Shown: positions 20,987 through 29,041, numbered from the stretch's first letter. The stretch: DNA of 64,000 nt from Faecalibacterium sp. I3-3-89 (GCF_023347275.1 NZ_CP094468.1:186001-250000); one strand, 5' to 3'. The notes: a model not told the origin generated them from the sequence alone. Numbers and translations are program-made.

Positions 20987-22882
20987 ATGACGAAAAAACA
21001 AAAGAAAATGCTCTACCGCATCCTCGCCGCTCTGGCGCTGGTGCTGGTGCTCAAGCTGCTGCCGCCCCTGCCCATGGCGGCAGAGCTGCTGCTCTACTGC
21101 ATCCCCTACCTCGTGGTGGGCTGGGACGTGCTCCGCAAGGCTCTGTTGGGCATCAAGAACCGTCAGGCCTTCGATGAGTGCTTCCTGATGGCAGTCGCCA
21201 CCGTGGGCGCATTCGCGCTGGGCGACTACGTCGAGGGCTGCGCCGTTATCATCTTCTACCAGATCGGCGAGCTGTTCCAGAGCGTGGCCGTCGGCAAGAG
21301 CCGCCGCAGCATCTCGGCCCTGATGGACATCCGGCCCGACTATGCCAACATCGAGGGCGAGGACGGCAAGCTGGAACAGGTGGACCCCGACGAAGTCGAG
21401 GTGGGCACGGTCATTGTGGTCCAGCCCGGTGAGCGTGTGCCCATCGACGGCGTCATCGTCGAGGGCGCTTCCACCCTGAACACTGCCGCCCTCACCGGCG
21501 AGAGCCTGCCCCGCGATGTCCAGTCCGGGGATGAGGTCATCAGCGGCTGCGTCAATATGAGCGGCCTGCTCCGGGTCAGGACCACCAAGGAGTTCGGCGA
21601 ATCCACCGTCTCCAAGATCCTCGACCTTGTGGAAAATTCCAGCATGAAGAAGGCTCGGGCTGAAAACTTCATCACCCGCTTTGCCCGGTTTTACACCCCG
21701 GCGGTCTGCTACGGCGCTCTGGCGCTGGCCTTCATCCCCCCCGTCGTCCTGCTTCTCATGGGCCAGCCGGCCCGCTTCGGGGACTGGGTCTACCGTGCCC
21801 TCACCTTCCTCGTCATCAGCTGCCCCTGCGCTCTGGTCATCTCCATCCCGCTGAGCTTCTTCGGCGGCATCGGCGGCGCGTCCGCCTGCGGTATCCTCGT
21901 CAAAGGCTCTACCTATCTGGAAGAGCTGGCCAACACCGGCGTCGTGGTCTTCGATAAGACCGGCACCCTGACGCAGGGCACTTTTAAAGTCACTAAGATC
22001 TGCCCCGTGGAGGGCGGTGCGGAGGAAGCCCTCGTGGAGGCTGCTGCGCTGGCCGAGAGCTGGTCGAAGCATCCCATCTCCCTGAGCATCAAGGCCGCAT
22101 ACGGCAGGGACATCGATGCCGCCCGCGTCACCGATGTGGAAGAGCTGGGCGGCCACGGCGTCACCGCCAAGGTGGATGGCAGGCCGGTGGCGGCGGGCAA
22201 CGCCCGCCTGATGGAGAAGCTGGGCCTTTCTGTCCCCGATGTGCCCCAGACCGGCACCATCGTCCATGTGGCCATCGACGGCAGGTATGCGGGCTACCTG
22301 CTCATCGCCGATGTGGTGAAGCCCCACAGTGCACAGGCCATAAAGGGCCTCAAGCAGGCCGGCGTCCGCAAGACGGTCATGCTGACCGGCGACGCCGAGC
22401 CGGTGGCGAAGGCCGTCTCGGCAGAGCTGGGCCTCGATGAGTACCATGCGGGCCTGCTGCCCGGCGACAAGGTGGACCAGATCGAGAAGCTCATCGCCGA
22501 GAAGCGGCCCAAGGAGAATCTGGCCTTCGTGGGCGACGGCATCAACGACGCCCCCGTCCTCTCCCGCGCTGACATCGGCATCGCCATGGGCGCACTCGGC
22601 TCGGACGCCGCCATCGAGGCCGCAGACGTCGTCCTGATGGACGACGACCCGGCTAAGATCGCCCTCGCCATGCGCATTGCCCGCCGCACCAAGGGCATCG
22701 TCTACCAGAACATCGTCTTTGCGCTGGCCATCAAGGCGGCCTGCCTGCTGCTGGGCGCGCTGGGCATCGCCAATATGTGGGCCGCCATCTTCGCGGACGT
22801 CGGCGTTATGGTCCTCGCTGTTCTGAACGCCACCCGCGCCCTCTACACGAAGGACCTCGTGAAGAAGGATAAGCTGGACTAA
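20987..22882 (+). CDS. Zn/Cd/Pb-type P1B ATPase
   Basis: The 631-residue protein is a P1B-type ATPase. It shows the actuator loop TGESLP, the membrane metal site SCPCALV (CPC, about residues 282-284), the phosphorylation site DKTGTLTQG, the SKHP nucleotide-site motif, and GDGINDAPVL. The C-terminal helices contain the Asp-bearing FADVGVMVLAVLNA segment seen in zinc/cadmium exporters (P1B-2). It lacks an N-terminal HMA domain; the preceding 73-residue protein provides one in trans. It pumps divalent metal out of the cell under control of the ArsR gene. A terminator follows. Confidence 0.93.
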   Translation: MTKKQKKMLYRILAALALVLVLKLLPPLPMAAELLLYCIPYLVVGWDVLRKALLGIKNRQAFDECFLMAVATVGAFALGDYVEGCAVIIFYQIGELFQSVAVGKSRRSISALMDIRPDYANIEGEDGKLEQVDPDEVEVGTVIVVQPGERVPIDGVIVEGASTLNTAALTGESLPRDVQSGDEVISGCVNMSGLLRVRTTKEFGESTVSKILDLVENSSMKKARAENFITRFARFYTPAVCYGALALAFIPPVVLLLMGQPARFGDWVYRALTFLVISCPCALVISIPLSFFGGIGGASACGILVKGSTYLEELANTGVVVFDKTGTLTQGTFKVTKICPVEGGAEEALVEAAALAESWSKHPISLSIKAAYGRDIDAARVTDVEELGGHGVTAKVDGRPVAAGNARLMEKLGLSVPDVPQTGTIVHVAIDGRYAGYLLIADVVKPHSAQAIKGLKQAGVRKTVMLTGDAEPVAKAVSAELGLDEYHAGLLPGDKVDQIEKLIAEKRPKENLAFVGDGINDAPVLSRADIGIAMGALGSDAAIEAADVVLMDDDPAKIALAMRIARRTKGIVYQNIVFALAIKAACLLLGALGIANMWAAIFADVGVMVLAVLNATRALYTKDLVKKDKLD

Positions 22883-22905
22883 GGGCCGCATCCTATCGCA
22901 AAAAG

Positions 22906-22969
22906 AAAGCATCCGCAGAGGGTGTTTCTCCGAAAAAAGCTCGGAGAGCCGCCTCTGCGGATGCTTTTT
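22906..22969 (+). terminator. terminator of metal efflux operon
   Basis: AAAGCATCCGCAGAGG (22906-22921) pairs with CCTCTGCGGATGCTTT, followed by more T's. A smaller CTCCGA/TCGGAG hairpin is nested in the loop. Confidence 0.88.
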
Positions 22970-22996
22970 GTCTGTTGGCAGGGGGAAACTCCTCTC

Positions 22997-23024
22997 TTGC
23001 AATGTATTATAAACCTGTTATAAT
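22997..23024 (+). promoter_or_regulatory. azlCD promoter
   Basis: TTGCAA (22997-23002), 16 bases, TATAAT (23019-23024) precedes azlC. Confidence 0.7.
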
Positions 23025-23047
23025 ACTAGAATGGAGGGTTGAAGCCA

Positions 23048-23785
23048 ATGCAAGAACAAAACGAAATAAAATTGAACCGTGCGCCGGTGTGGCGCGCGTT
23101 CCGGGCCGCAGCGCCCCAGACGCTGCCGGTGTTTGCCGGATATTTGGTGCTGGGCCTCGGCTACGGCATCTATGTGCAGTCGCTGGGTCTGCCGGTCTGG
23201 CTGCCGCCCCTGATGGGCACGGTGGTGTATGGCGGCTCGCTGGAATTTGTGCTGGCGTCACTGCTGTTGGGCAGCTTTGCGCCGGTGTCGGCCTTTCTGA
23301 TGGCCCTGATGATCCAGGCGCGGCACCTCTTCTACGGCCTGACCATGCTGCAGCGCTACCGGGGCTACGGCCTGCGCAGCGCCTACATGATCTTCGCCAT
23401 GAGCGATGAGACGTTCTCCATCACCTGCTCAGCAGAGCCGCCGGAGGGGGTGGACCGGGGCTGGTTCATGTTCTTCATCACCCTGCTGGACCAGTTCTAC
23501 TGGGTCGCCAGCGCGGCCATGGGGGCGGCCCTCGGCGCAGTCCTGCCCTTCAGCACCGAGGGCGTCGATTTTGTCATGACGGCCATGTTTGTGGTCATCT
23601 TCCTCAACCAGTGGGAGAAGGAAAAGCAGCACGCCAGCGCCGTCATCGGTCTCGCTGCACCGCTGGTCTGCCTGCGCATCTTTGGCGCGGGCAGCTTCCT
23701 CATCCCCTCGATGGTCTGCATCCTCGCGGCCCTGCTCCTGCTCCGCCGCCCCATCGAGGCCAAGGAAAGCGAGGCGGTACGATGA
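23048..23785 (+). CDS. azlC: AzlC family amino-acid exporter large subunit
   Basis: This 245-residue membrane protein matches AzlC/YgaZ: FRAAAPQTLPVFAGYLVLGLGYGIYVQSLG near the N-terminus (motif given by its ends FRAA and QSLG), then GGSLEFVLASLLLG, QARHLFYGLTML and AMSDETFSI. With AzlD it exports branched-chain amino acids or related compounds such as azaleucine. The ATG at 23048 follows GGAGGG; an in-frame TTG at 23039 is too close to that site. Its stop overlaps the azlD start (ATGA). Confidence 0.92.
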   Translation: MQEQNEIKLNRAPVWRAFRAAAPQTLPVFAGYLVLGLGYGIYVQSLGLPVWLPPLMGTVVYGGSLEFVLASLLLGSFAPVSAFLMALMIQARHLFYGLTMLQRYRGYGLRSAYMIFAMSDETFSITCSAEPPEGVDRGWFMFFITLLDQFYWVASAAMGAALGAVLPFSTEGVDFVMTAMFVVIFLNQWEKEKQHASAVIGLAAPLVCLRIFGAGSFLIPSMVCILAALLLLRRPIEAKESEAVR

Positions 23786-24111
23786 GTGATCTCCAATTCA
23801 TCCTGACCATCGCCGTCTGTGCGGCGGCGACCATGCTCACCCGGTTTTTGCCTTTTCTGGTGTTCGGCTCCCGGGGCGGCAGGGTGCCCGAGGTGGTGGA
23901 ATATCTGGGCCATGTGCTGCCCGCCGCTATCTTCGGGATGCTCATCGTCTACTGCCTCAAGGGCGTCAGTTTTGCCACAGGCAGCCACGGCATCCCCGAG
24001 GCCATCGCCATCGGCGTGACCGTCGCGCTCCATAAGTGGAAGCATCAGACGCTCGTCTCCATCGCAGGCGGCACGCTGTGCTATGTGCTGCTGGTGCAGA
24101 TGGTGTTCTGA
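23782..24111 (+). CDS. azlD: AzlD family amino-acid exporter small subunit
   Basis: The 109-residue protein has four hydrophobic helices and the AzlD features AATMLTRFLPFLVF, YLGHVLPAAIFGMLIVY and ALHKWKHQTLVSIAGGT. Its ATG overlaps the azlC stop by four bases, so the two subunits are co-translated. It works as the small partner of AzlC in export. A hairpin with T-run follows. Confidence 0.9.
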   Translation: MSDLQFILTIAVCAAATMLTRFLPFLVFGSRGGRVPEVVEYLGHVLPAAIFGMLIVYCLKGVSFATGSHGIPEAIAIGVTVALHKWKHQTLVSIAGGTLCYVLLVQMVF

Positions 24112-24119
24112 AAATGTGG

Positions 24120-24147
24120 TCGTGCTGGTCAAATCGGCACGATTTTT
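24120..24147. terminator. azlCD terminator
   Basis: TCGTGC (24120-24125) pairs with GCACGA (24137-24142), followed by TTTTTGTTTTTT. It lies between the convergent azlD and asparaginase genes. Confidence 0.75.
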
Positions 24148-24152
24148 GTTTT

Positions 24153-25163
24153 TTAGTGATAGAACGTATCAAAATTGACCTGCCGGTAGAACCGCTGCTG
24201 CAACTGATCGAAGCTGTCGCAGTCCTGTGCCAGCAGCCACATGATCTTGGTCACGACGGCCTCGATGGTCATATCGTGGGCCTCGAGGAAACGGAAGCGG
24301 TTCTTGACCCGCTTGCCCACCTCGTAGATGCCCACATCGCTGCCCTCGTAAGTCACCTGTGTGGTGAGGATGAGCACCTTGCGGGTCTTGTCGTAGTCGC
24401 CGAGGCCCTCGGCAAAGGCGTCCATCAGCCGCTGAGGGATGCCGCCCACGCCGAAGCTCTCCACGATGACGCAGTCGTAGAGCCGGAAGATGTCCGGGAT
24501 GAGGTCGGGGCTGAGGCCCGGCGTCAGCTTGAGCAGAAAGACCCGGGGGCTGAGGGCGCGGCCAAACTCCACCGGGCCGGTGGGCCATGGCGAGGGAACA
24601 TACCGCACCAGACGGTCGCCCTGTACCAGCGCCAGCGCCGGAAAATTTACGGAGGCGAACGCGTCGTAGCTGATGGTCTTGTTCTTTTTGGCGCGGGTGC
24701 CCGCGATGACGTGCCCGCCGAACACCACCATAACGCCCCGGCTGCCGGGGTCAAGGGCGCAGATGACGCTGTCGCGCAGGTTTTTCTTGGCGTCGGTGAT
24801 CTCGTTGGAGATGGGCTGCTGTGCGCCGGTGAGGATGATGGGCTTGTCGGCGTTCTGGATGAGGTAGGACAGTGCCGCCGCCGAGTAGGCCAGTGTGTCG
24901 GTGCCGTGGCAGATGATGAAGCCGTCGTAGAGGGCATAATTTTCCTGCACGGCCTTTGCCATCATCAGCCAGTGCTCCGGGCCGAGGTCGGTGCTGTCGA
25001 TGCTGCACAGGGCCAGCGTGTCGGGGCAGCAGAGGTCGTTCAGCTCGGGCAGATGGGCCAGCAGCTCTTCGCTGGTGAGCACGGGCTTGAGGCCCTGCTG
25101 GGTGCGGACGCTGGCGATGGTGCCGCCGGTGGTGATGAAAAGCAGGCGCTGCTTTGTGGACAT
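24153..25163 (-). CDS. type I L-asparaginase
   Basis: The 336-residue enzyme hydrolyses asparagine to aspartate and ammonia. It carries both catalytic threonine regions: FITTGGTIAS near the N-terminus and FIICHGTDTLAYSAAAL (about residues 78-94), plus PIILTGAQQPI and the C-terminal TTQVTYEG segment. Length and a lack of signal peptide fit the cytosolic AnsA type. The start is the ATG at 25163, ten bases after GGAGG; the 39 residues before it in the open frame are not family sequence. The promoter is TTGCAA-16-TATACT at 25236-25209. Confidence 0.92.
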   Translation of the reverse strand: MSTKQRLLFITTGGTIASVRTQQGLKPVLTSEELLAHLPELNDLCCPDTLALCSIDSTDLGPEHWLMMAKAVQENYALYDGFIICHGTDTLAYSAAALSYLIQNADKPIILTGAQQPISNEITDAKKNLRDSVICALDPGSRGVMVVFGGHVIAGTRAKKNKTISYDAFASVNFPALALVQGDRLVRYVPSPWPTGPVEFGRALSPRVFLLKLTPGLSPDLIPDIFRLYDCVIVESFGVGGIPQRLMDAFAEGLGDYDKTRKVLILTTQVTYEGSDVGIYEVGKRVKNRFRFLEAHDMTIEAVVTKIMWLLAQDCDSFDQLQQRFYRQVNFDTFYH

Positions 25164-25208
25164 AAGTAAAAGCCTCCATTGGGAAGATAAAAAATCAAAT
25201 TCAAGGAA

Positions 25209-25236
25209 AGTATAACACACTCTCCGGCCCTTGCAA
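25209..25236 (-). promoter_or_regulatory. asparaginase promoter
   Basis: On the minus strand TTGCAA (25236-25231), 16 bases, TATACT (25214-25209). Confidence 0.65.
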
Positions 25237-25463
25237 AGTGGAGTTCCGGCGGGAAATGGAGGCTTTTGGGACTTGGTCACAGAAATGTGGGGATTTTGGT
25301 GTATAATAGAAGAGTAGAGCGAGGTTGCGCGGGGTGAGGTTTCTTTAAGTGGGCTTGCGCGCCTGTGCGCGGGGCAGAGCGCTCTTACGCTAGGTTAATG
25401 TTCTCTTTTGCGTGCCAAAAGAGAACCAGAAAAGCACCCGCTACTTTCGAGGCGCGGGAGGCG

Positions 25464-25570
25464 ACGGGTTGCGGCTCCCAGCGTCTGCTTCGCTACCGCT
25501 CGCATCCTGCTGGCCGCTGCCCCAACAGCTCCTCCCTGTATCCGCCGCAGGCGGCGGTCGTCGCCGTTGC
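25464..25570 (+). repeat. family B repeat, copy 1
   Basis: It begins GGGTTGCGGCTCCCAGCGTC and ends near GGCGGTCGTCGCCGTTGC. The last 49 bases are inverted, with one mismatch, at 25771-25819. Confidence 0.85.
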
Positions 25571-25770
25571 AAGAAAGGGGCTGCTCGCCCCTTTCAGACC
25601 CCGAAGGAGTAGTCGAAACGGAAAAAAGCTAGCCGCTGCGCTAAACGCTTTTTTCTCGTTTCTCCGACTTGCTGCTTCGCAGCTGGTGTTACGCCTTTGC
25701 AGGGCGTGAAGTTCAGCGACGACGTGAAATATTCGGCGGAGCCGTAAATGGGAGAAGCACAAAAAAATGC

Positions 25771-25886
25771 GCAACAGCGACGACCGCCGCCTGCGGCGGA
25801 TACAGGGAGGAGCTGTTGGGGCCGCGGTCAGCAGGACACGAGTGCCGCTCAAGGCACGAAGTGGACGCTGGGCACCGCAACCCGTC
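25771..25886 (-). repeat. family B repeat, copy 2 (inverted)
   Basis: It is the inverted counterpart of copy 1, beginning GCAACAGCGACGACCGCCGC on the plus strand and closing with GGGCACCGCAACCC. The same layout recurs at 55704 and 59071. Confidence 0.85.
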
Positions 25887-26199
25887 TTAGCGAAGCGGCT
25901 AGCATTTTTGTGCTTCGACTTCCTCTTTGGAATCGTTAAGGGCGAGCAGCCCTTAACTCGTTGCGGGGAGAGTGGAGTCCAGAGGTAGGGAGGGGGGAGT
26001 CGAAACACCCCTCCCTGCCTCTGGCCCGCGCGGAGCGCAAGCCACTTGACCGCAAGAAAAAACATCCCCCGCGCCACAAGCGCGCGATCCCACTTAAAGA
26101 AAACTTAGCCCTGCTGCAACAGGCATCGCGTTCCAGCAAATCCAGCAAATAGCGAAAATGCATGGATTTGATGATACAAGAAGTATAAGGAGGCCCACT

Positions 26200-27057
26200 A
26201 TGTCCAACATCGTCATCATTGGTTCCGGCCCGGCGGGAGTATCTGCTGCGCTGTATACCGCCCGCGCCGGGGTGGACACCACCGTCCTCACCCGGGGGCC
26301 GGGTGCGCTCGACCGCGCCGAGGGGATCCAGAATTACTACGGCTTCGCCGCTCCCATCTCCGGTGCCGAGCTGGAGCGGCAGGGCATCGAGGGGGCCAAG
26401 GCGGTGGGCGTTAAGTTCGTCACCACCGAAGCCGTGGGCCTGACCTATACCGATAAACTCACGGTGGAGACGCTCGACGGAGATTACCCGGCGGATGCTG
26501 TCATCCTCGCCACCGGTGCAGCCCGGGCCGTGCCCCGCATCCCGGGGCTGGCGGGTCTTGAGGGCCACGGCGTCAGCTACTGTGCCACCTGTGACGCCTT
26601 TTTCTATCGCGGCAGGGATGTGGCGGTAGTGGGCAGCGGCGAATACGCTCTCCACGAGGTGCAGGCCCTTCTTCCGGTGGCGTCCAGCGTCACCCTCCTG
26701 CTGAACGGTGCGCCGCCGGCGGCCCAGTTCCCGCCGGAAGTGACCGTCCGGCCCGAAAAGATCGACGCTGTCCTCGGCGAGCAGAAAGTCACCGGCGTCC
26801 AGCTGGCGGGCGGCGAGGTCGTGGAGCTGGCGGGTGTGTTCATCGCGCTGGGCGTTGCGGGCAGCACGGCGCTGGCCCGGAAGATCGGTGCAGCGGTGGA
26901 AAATAACCGCATCGTCACCGACGGGAAGATGCAGACCACTGTTCCCGGCCTCTACGCCGCCGGAGACTGTACCGGCGGGCTTTTGCAGGTGGCAAAGGCC
27001 GTCTATGAGGGCGCGCTGGCAGGCACCGAAGCCGCCAAGGCCCTGCGAAAGGAGTGA
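26200..27057 (+). CDS. thioredoxin-reductase-like FAD/NAD(P) oxidoreductase
   Basis: The 285-residue flavoprotein has an N-terminal FAD-binding GSGPAGVSAALYTARAG, the redox-active YCATCDAFFYRGRDVAVVGSG (CATC followed by the NAD(P)-binding GxGxxA-type loop), and the C-terminal FAD site GLYAAGDCTGG. This is the TrxB arrangement, although it is about 25-30 residues shorter than typical TrxB. No thioredoxin gene is adjacent, so its partner may be another disulfide protein. The ATG at 26200 follows AGGAGG. It is followed after six bases by a Crp/Fnr gene, suggesting a redox-linked operon. Confidence 0.88.
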   Translation: MSNIVIIGSGPAGVSAALYTARAGVDTTVLTRGPGALDRAEGIQNYYGFAAPISGAELERQGIEGAKAVGVKFVTTEAVGLTYTDKLTVETLDGDYPADAVILATGAARAVPRIPGLAGLEGHGVSYCATCDAFFYRGRDVAVVGSGEYALHEVQALLPVASSVTLLLNGAPPAAQFPPEVTVRPEKIDAVLGEQKVTGVQLAGGEVVELAGVFIALGVAGSTALARKIGAAVENNRIVTDGKMQTTVPGLYAAGDCTGGLLQVAKAVYEGALAGTEAAKALRKE

Positions 27058-27063
27058 GCCAAG

Positions 27064-27768
27064 ATGCCGGAAGTTCTCCCCATCCCCCGATGCGGTGAGC
27101 ACCGCCAGTGCCTCGCCTGCGCCTTCCCCTTCTGGGACAAGCTGACCGCTGACCAGCAGGAGCTGCTCTGCCGCGCCACCCGGCCTGTGCGTTACCGCAG
27201 GGGTGAGCGCGTCCACAGTCCGGTGGAGAACTGCGTGGGCATCCTGCTGCTGCGCACCGGCCAGTTCCGGGCCTACCTGCTCTCCGACGATGGCCGGGAT
27301 GTGACCCTCTACCGCCTCTTCGGCGGCGAAATTTGTATCCTCTCGGCCTCCTGCGTGATGGATTCGGTGAACTTCGACCTCTACATCGACGCCGAGGAGG
27401 ACACCGAGGCTTACTGCATCAGCGCGGGCGTCTTCCGCAGCCTGATGCAGCAGAACGTGGAGGTGCGGTGCTTCGCCTACCAGATGACGGCTGAGCGCTT
27501 CTCCGACACCATGTGGACCATGCAGCAGATCCTCTTCATGAGCGCCGACCGGCGGCTGGCCATCTTCCTCGCGGACGAGCTTGCAAAGACCGGCGGCGAG
27601 GACGTCCGCCTGACGCAGGATCAGATGGCAAAGTACATGGGCTCTGCCCGTGAGGTGGTGAGCCGCCTGCTCAAATACTTCGCCGGTGAGGGCATCGTGA
27701 AGCTCTACCGCGGCGGGGTGACAGTGACGGATAAGGATAAATTGCTGAAAATAGCCCATGGGGAATAA
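27064..27768 (+). CDS. Crp/Fnr family transcriptional regulator
   Basis: The 234-residue protein has an N-terminal cyclic-nucleotide-binding-like beta-roll (VRYRRGERVHSPVENCVGILLL, named by its ends) and a C-terminal winged HTH: LTQDQMAKYMGSAREVVSRLLKYF with the recognition helix SAREVVSRLL. The first 25 residues contain C-x4-C-x2-C spaced cysteines (CGEHRQCLACAF), a possible metal or Fe-S site as in Fnr-type sensors. It lies six bases after the flavoprotein gene and may sense redox or oxygen. Its stop codon lies inside one of two identical 45-bp terminator copies. Confidence 0.85.
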   Translation: MPEVLPIPRCGEHRQCLACAFPFWDKLTADQQELLCRATRPVRYRRGERVHSPVENCVGILLLRTGQFRAYLLSDDGRDVTLYRLFGGEICILSASCVMDSVNFDLYIDAEEDTEAYCISAGVFRSLMQQNVEVRCFAYQMTAERFSDTMWTMQQILFMSADRRLAIFLADELAKTGGEDVRLTQDQMAKYMGSAREVVSRLLKYFAGEGIVKLYRGGVTVTDKDKLLKIAHGE

Positions 27769-27808
27769 AAAATGCCATCGTGCTCTCAAAGCGCGATGGC
27801 ATTTTTAT
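27764..27808 (+). terminator. terminator, first of two identical 45-bp copies
   Basis: ATGCCATCG ... CGATGGCAT with flanking A- and T-runs forms a terminator and includes the TAA of the Crp/Fnr gene. The whole 45 bases recur exactly at 29037-29081 after the YoeB gene, in direct orientation. Confidence 0.9.
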
Positions 27809-27810
27809 GT

Positions 27811-28059
27811 CTATTTTGGGGTTGCCCGGTGCTGAGCACGCCACTGTTCTACCTCTGACCATTCGGCCCGCCCCACCATATAATCAAGACTTACCCGATA
27901 ATAATCGGCCAGCGTGATGAGGTGGTGGGTGGGTATCTCTTGTACACCCAACTCATACTTTGCATACTGCTGTTGTGTTGTATTGAGGATTTTCCCAACA
28001 TCCTTCTGTGTGAGGTCAGCGTCCTCCCGCAGGTCACGCAGGCGTCCATAGTAATACAT
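27811..28059 (-). CDS. small XRE family regulator
   Basis: The 82-residue protein is an HTH_3 domain with a short tail: LRDLREDADLTQKDVGKILN, then TTQQQYAKYELGVQEIP (recognition helix) and LADYYRVSLDYMVGRAEW. A CTCAGGAGGGC site precedes the ATG. It is divergent from the glycine-zipper gene, and inverted ATCTGATAAG-type sites lie between them. It probably represses itself and the glycine-zipper gene. It is the first gene of the terminator-bounded cassette. Confidence 0.88.
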   Translation of the reverse strand: MYYYGRLRDLREDADLTQKDVGKILNTTQQQYAKYELGVQEIPTHHLITLADYYRVSLDYMVGRAEWSEVEQWRAQHRATPK

Positions 28060-28089
28060 CGTAAGCCCTCCTGAGAGGAACTATACTTG

Positions 28090-28135
28090 ACATCTGATAA
28101 GATGTATTGACTTTACGCCTTATCGGATGTATTAT
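28090..28135 (+). promoter_or_regulatory. promoter and XRE operator sites
   Basis: TTGACT (28107-28112), 17 bases, TATTAT (28130-28135) faces the glycine-zipper gene. ATCTGATAAG (28092-28101) recurs inverted with one change at 28119-28128, and ACATCT/AGATGT (28090-28095/28100-28105) is a further dyad. One site lies in the promoter spacer, which fits repression. Confidence 0.7.
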
Positions 28136-28179
28136 AGGAATAAGAAGACCGGTTTATTCAAAAATAAGGAGGTAGAACG

Positions 28180-28377
28180 ATGAAAGCTGAATTGATTAGC
28201 ACGATTGTAGGCGCGGCGGCTTGTGCAGCGGCAGGCGCAGCGAAAGGGGCCAGTATCGGCATTGCCGTCGGTGGCCCCATCGGTGCAATCGCAGGCACGA
28301 TTCCCTGTGCGATTGCAGGCGGTGTGATTGGTGCTTTGGGTGGTAATAACGTAGGCCATCGTATTGACGAGCGTTGA
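28180..28377 (+). CDS. glycine-zipper small membrane peptide
   Basis: The 65-residue peptide is almost wholly small and hydrophobic between residues 8 and 55, with repeated G/A-xxx-G/A spacing (GAAACAAAGAAKGASIG, then GGPIGAIAG and IAGGVIGALGG) and two cysteines. It ends in a polar NNVGHRIDER tail. This would form one or two membrane helices that pack by glycine zippers. Similar peptides include bacteriocin cores and pore-forming toxins, but no leader peptidase motif, immunity or export gene is seen. AAGGAGG precedes the ATG. The divergent XRE gene probably controls it. Confidence 0.75.
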   Translation: MKAELISTIVGAAACAAAGAAKGASIGIAVGGPIGAIAGTIPCAIAGGVIGALGGNNVGHRIDER

Positions 28378-28408
28378 ATGATAGTGAAACTCAAACAAGC
28401 GAAAAAAG

Positions 28409-28448
28409 GCCGTTGCTCGACACAATATATGTCAAGCAGCGGCTTTTT
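28409..28448 (+). terminator. terminator of glycine-zipper gene
   Basis: GCCGTTGCT (28409-28417) pairs with AGCAGCGGC (28435-28443, one wobble), with an inner GACA/TGTC, then TTTTTC. Confidence 0.85.
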
Positions 28449-28478
28449 CTTTACAGAAATAAAATTCATTCAAAATGA

Positions 28479-28512
28479 TTGACAATCTTCGATGCGTACG
28501 CTATTATGTACA
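28479..28512 (+). promoter_or_regulatory. yefM-yoeB promoter with TGTACA operator core
   Basis: TTGACA (28479-28484), 17 bases, TATTAT (28502-28507). TGTACA at 28507-28512 overlaps the -10; this hexamer is the core recognised by YefM in E. coli, which supports autoregulation. Confidence 0.75.
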
Positions 28513-28528
28513 TAAGGGAGGCGATAGC

Positions 28529-28777
28529 ATGACCACGACAAACATCACCAATTTCCGCAAGAATGCGTTCAACTATGTGGAGCAGACCATCAAGTACAAT
28601 GAGCCGCTCAGCATCAGCACGAAGGACGGCGACGCCGTTCTGCTGAGCGCGGAGGATTACAGCGGCCTGATGGAGACGCTGTATCTGGTCTCGATGCCCG
28701 GCATGAGAGAGAAGGTCATGGACGGGTTGAAACAGCCGCTGGATGAGTGCCTGGACGAAGAGGACGTGGAGTGGTAA
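28529..28777 (+). CDS. yefM: YefM/Phd-type antitoxin
   Basis: The 82-residue protein begins MTTTNITNFRKNAFNYVEQTI (N-terminal DNA-binding fold; first residues only), then NEPLSISTKDGDAVLLSAEDYSGLMETLYL, the Phd/YefM pattern, and a C-terminal acidic tail that would wrap the toxin. The ATG at 28529 follows GGGAGGCG; the frame upstream to 28475 covers the promoter. Its stop touches the toxin start (TAA then ATG). With a TGTACA site at the promoter, it should repress its own operon and neutralise YoeB. Confidence 0.92.
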   Translation: MTTTNITNFRKNAFNYVEQTIKYNEPLSISTKDGDAVLLSAEDYSGLMETLYLVSMPGMREKVMDGLKQPLDECLDEEDVEW

Positions 28778-29041
28778 ATGTACAAGATCGTCTACACAAA
28801 AACGGCGGCAAAGGACATCCCGAAGCTGAAAGCCGCACATCTAGCGGATAAGGCGAAGGCATTGATCGATATTATCCGGGATGACCCCTTCCGGAAGCCG
28901 CCGCCCTATGAAAAACTGGTCGGTGATCTGGGCGGAGCGTACAGACGCCGCATCAATTTACAGCACCGGCTGGTCTATCAAGTCTATGAGGAAGAAAAGA
29001 CCATCAAGATCCTGAGCCTCTTGACGCATTACGAGCAATAA
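28778..29041 (+). CDS. yoeB: YoeB/Txe-type mRNA-cleaving toxin
   Basis: The 87-residue protein fits Txe/YoeB: DDPFRKPPPYEKLVGDLGGAY, then RRRINLQHRLVYQVYEE and the terminal LLTHYEQ with the catalytic His. Family members are ribosome-dependent endoribonucleases with conserved Glu, Arg and His residues, which are present here (EKL, HRLVY, THY). It is coupled to the YefM gene. Its stop codon lies in the second 45-bp terminator copy. Confidence 0.93.
   Translation: MYKIVYTKTAAKDIPKLKAAHLADKAKALIDIIRDDPFRKPPPYEKLVGDLGGAYRRRINLQHRLVYQVYEEEKTIKILSLLTHYEQ

Larger units (their letters stand above)
25300..26160. repeat. mosaic non-coding repeat island
   Basis: This 0.86-kb stretch has many short frames on both strands but no family-like protein. 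It holds two inverted copies of the family B repeat (25464-25570 and 25771-25886), a second module (GGGCTGCTCGCCC ... GCTAGCCGCTGCGCTAA) in two inverted copies next to them (about 25578-25645 and 25888-25955), and local hairpins such as AGGGAGGGG/CCCCTCCCT at about 25987-26016. It separates the asparaginase and flavoprotein genes. Confidence 0.75.

Noticed and set aside
20633..23002. A 789-codon minus-strand frame opposite the metal ATPase
   Set aside because: It is antisense to a gene with all P-type ATPase motifs, and its translation is unlike any family.
25365..26152. Several 60-190-codon frames in the repeat island
   Set aside because: They occur on both strands in all phases across inverted repeats and have no recognisable domains.
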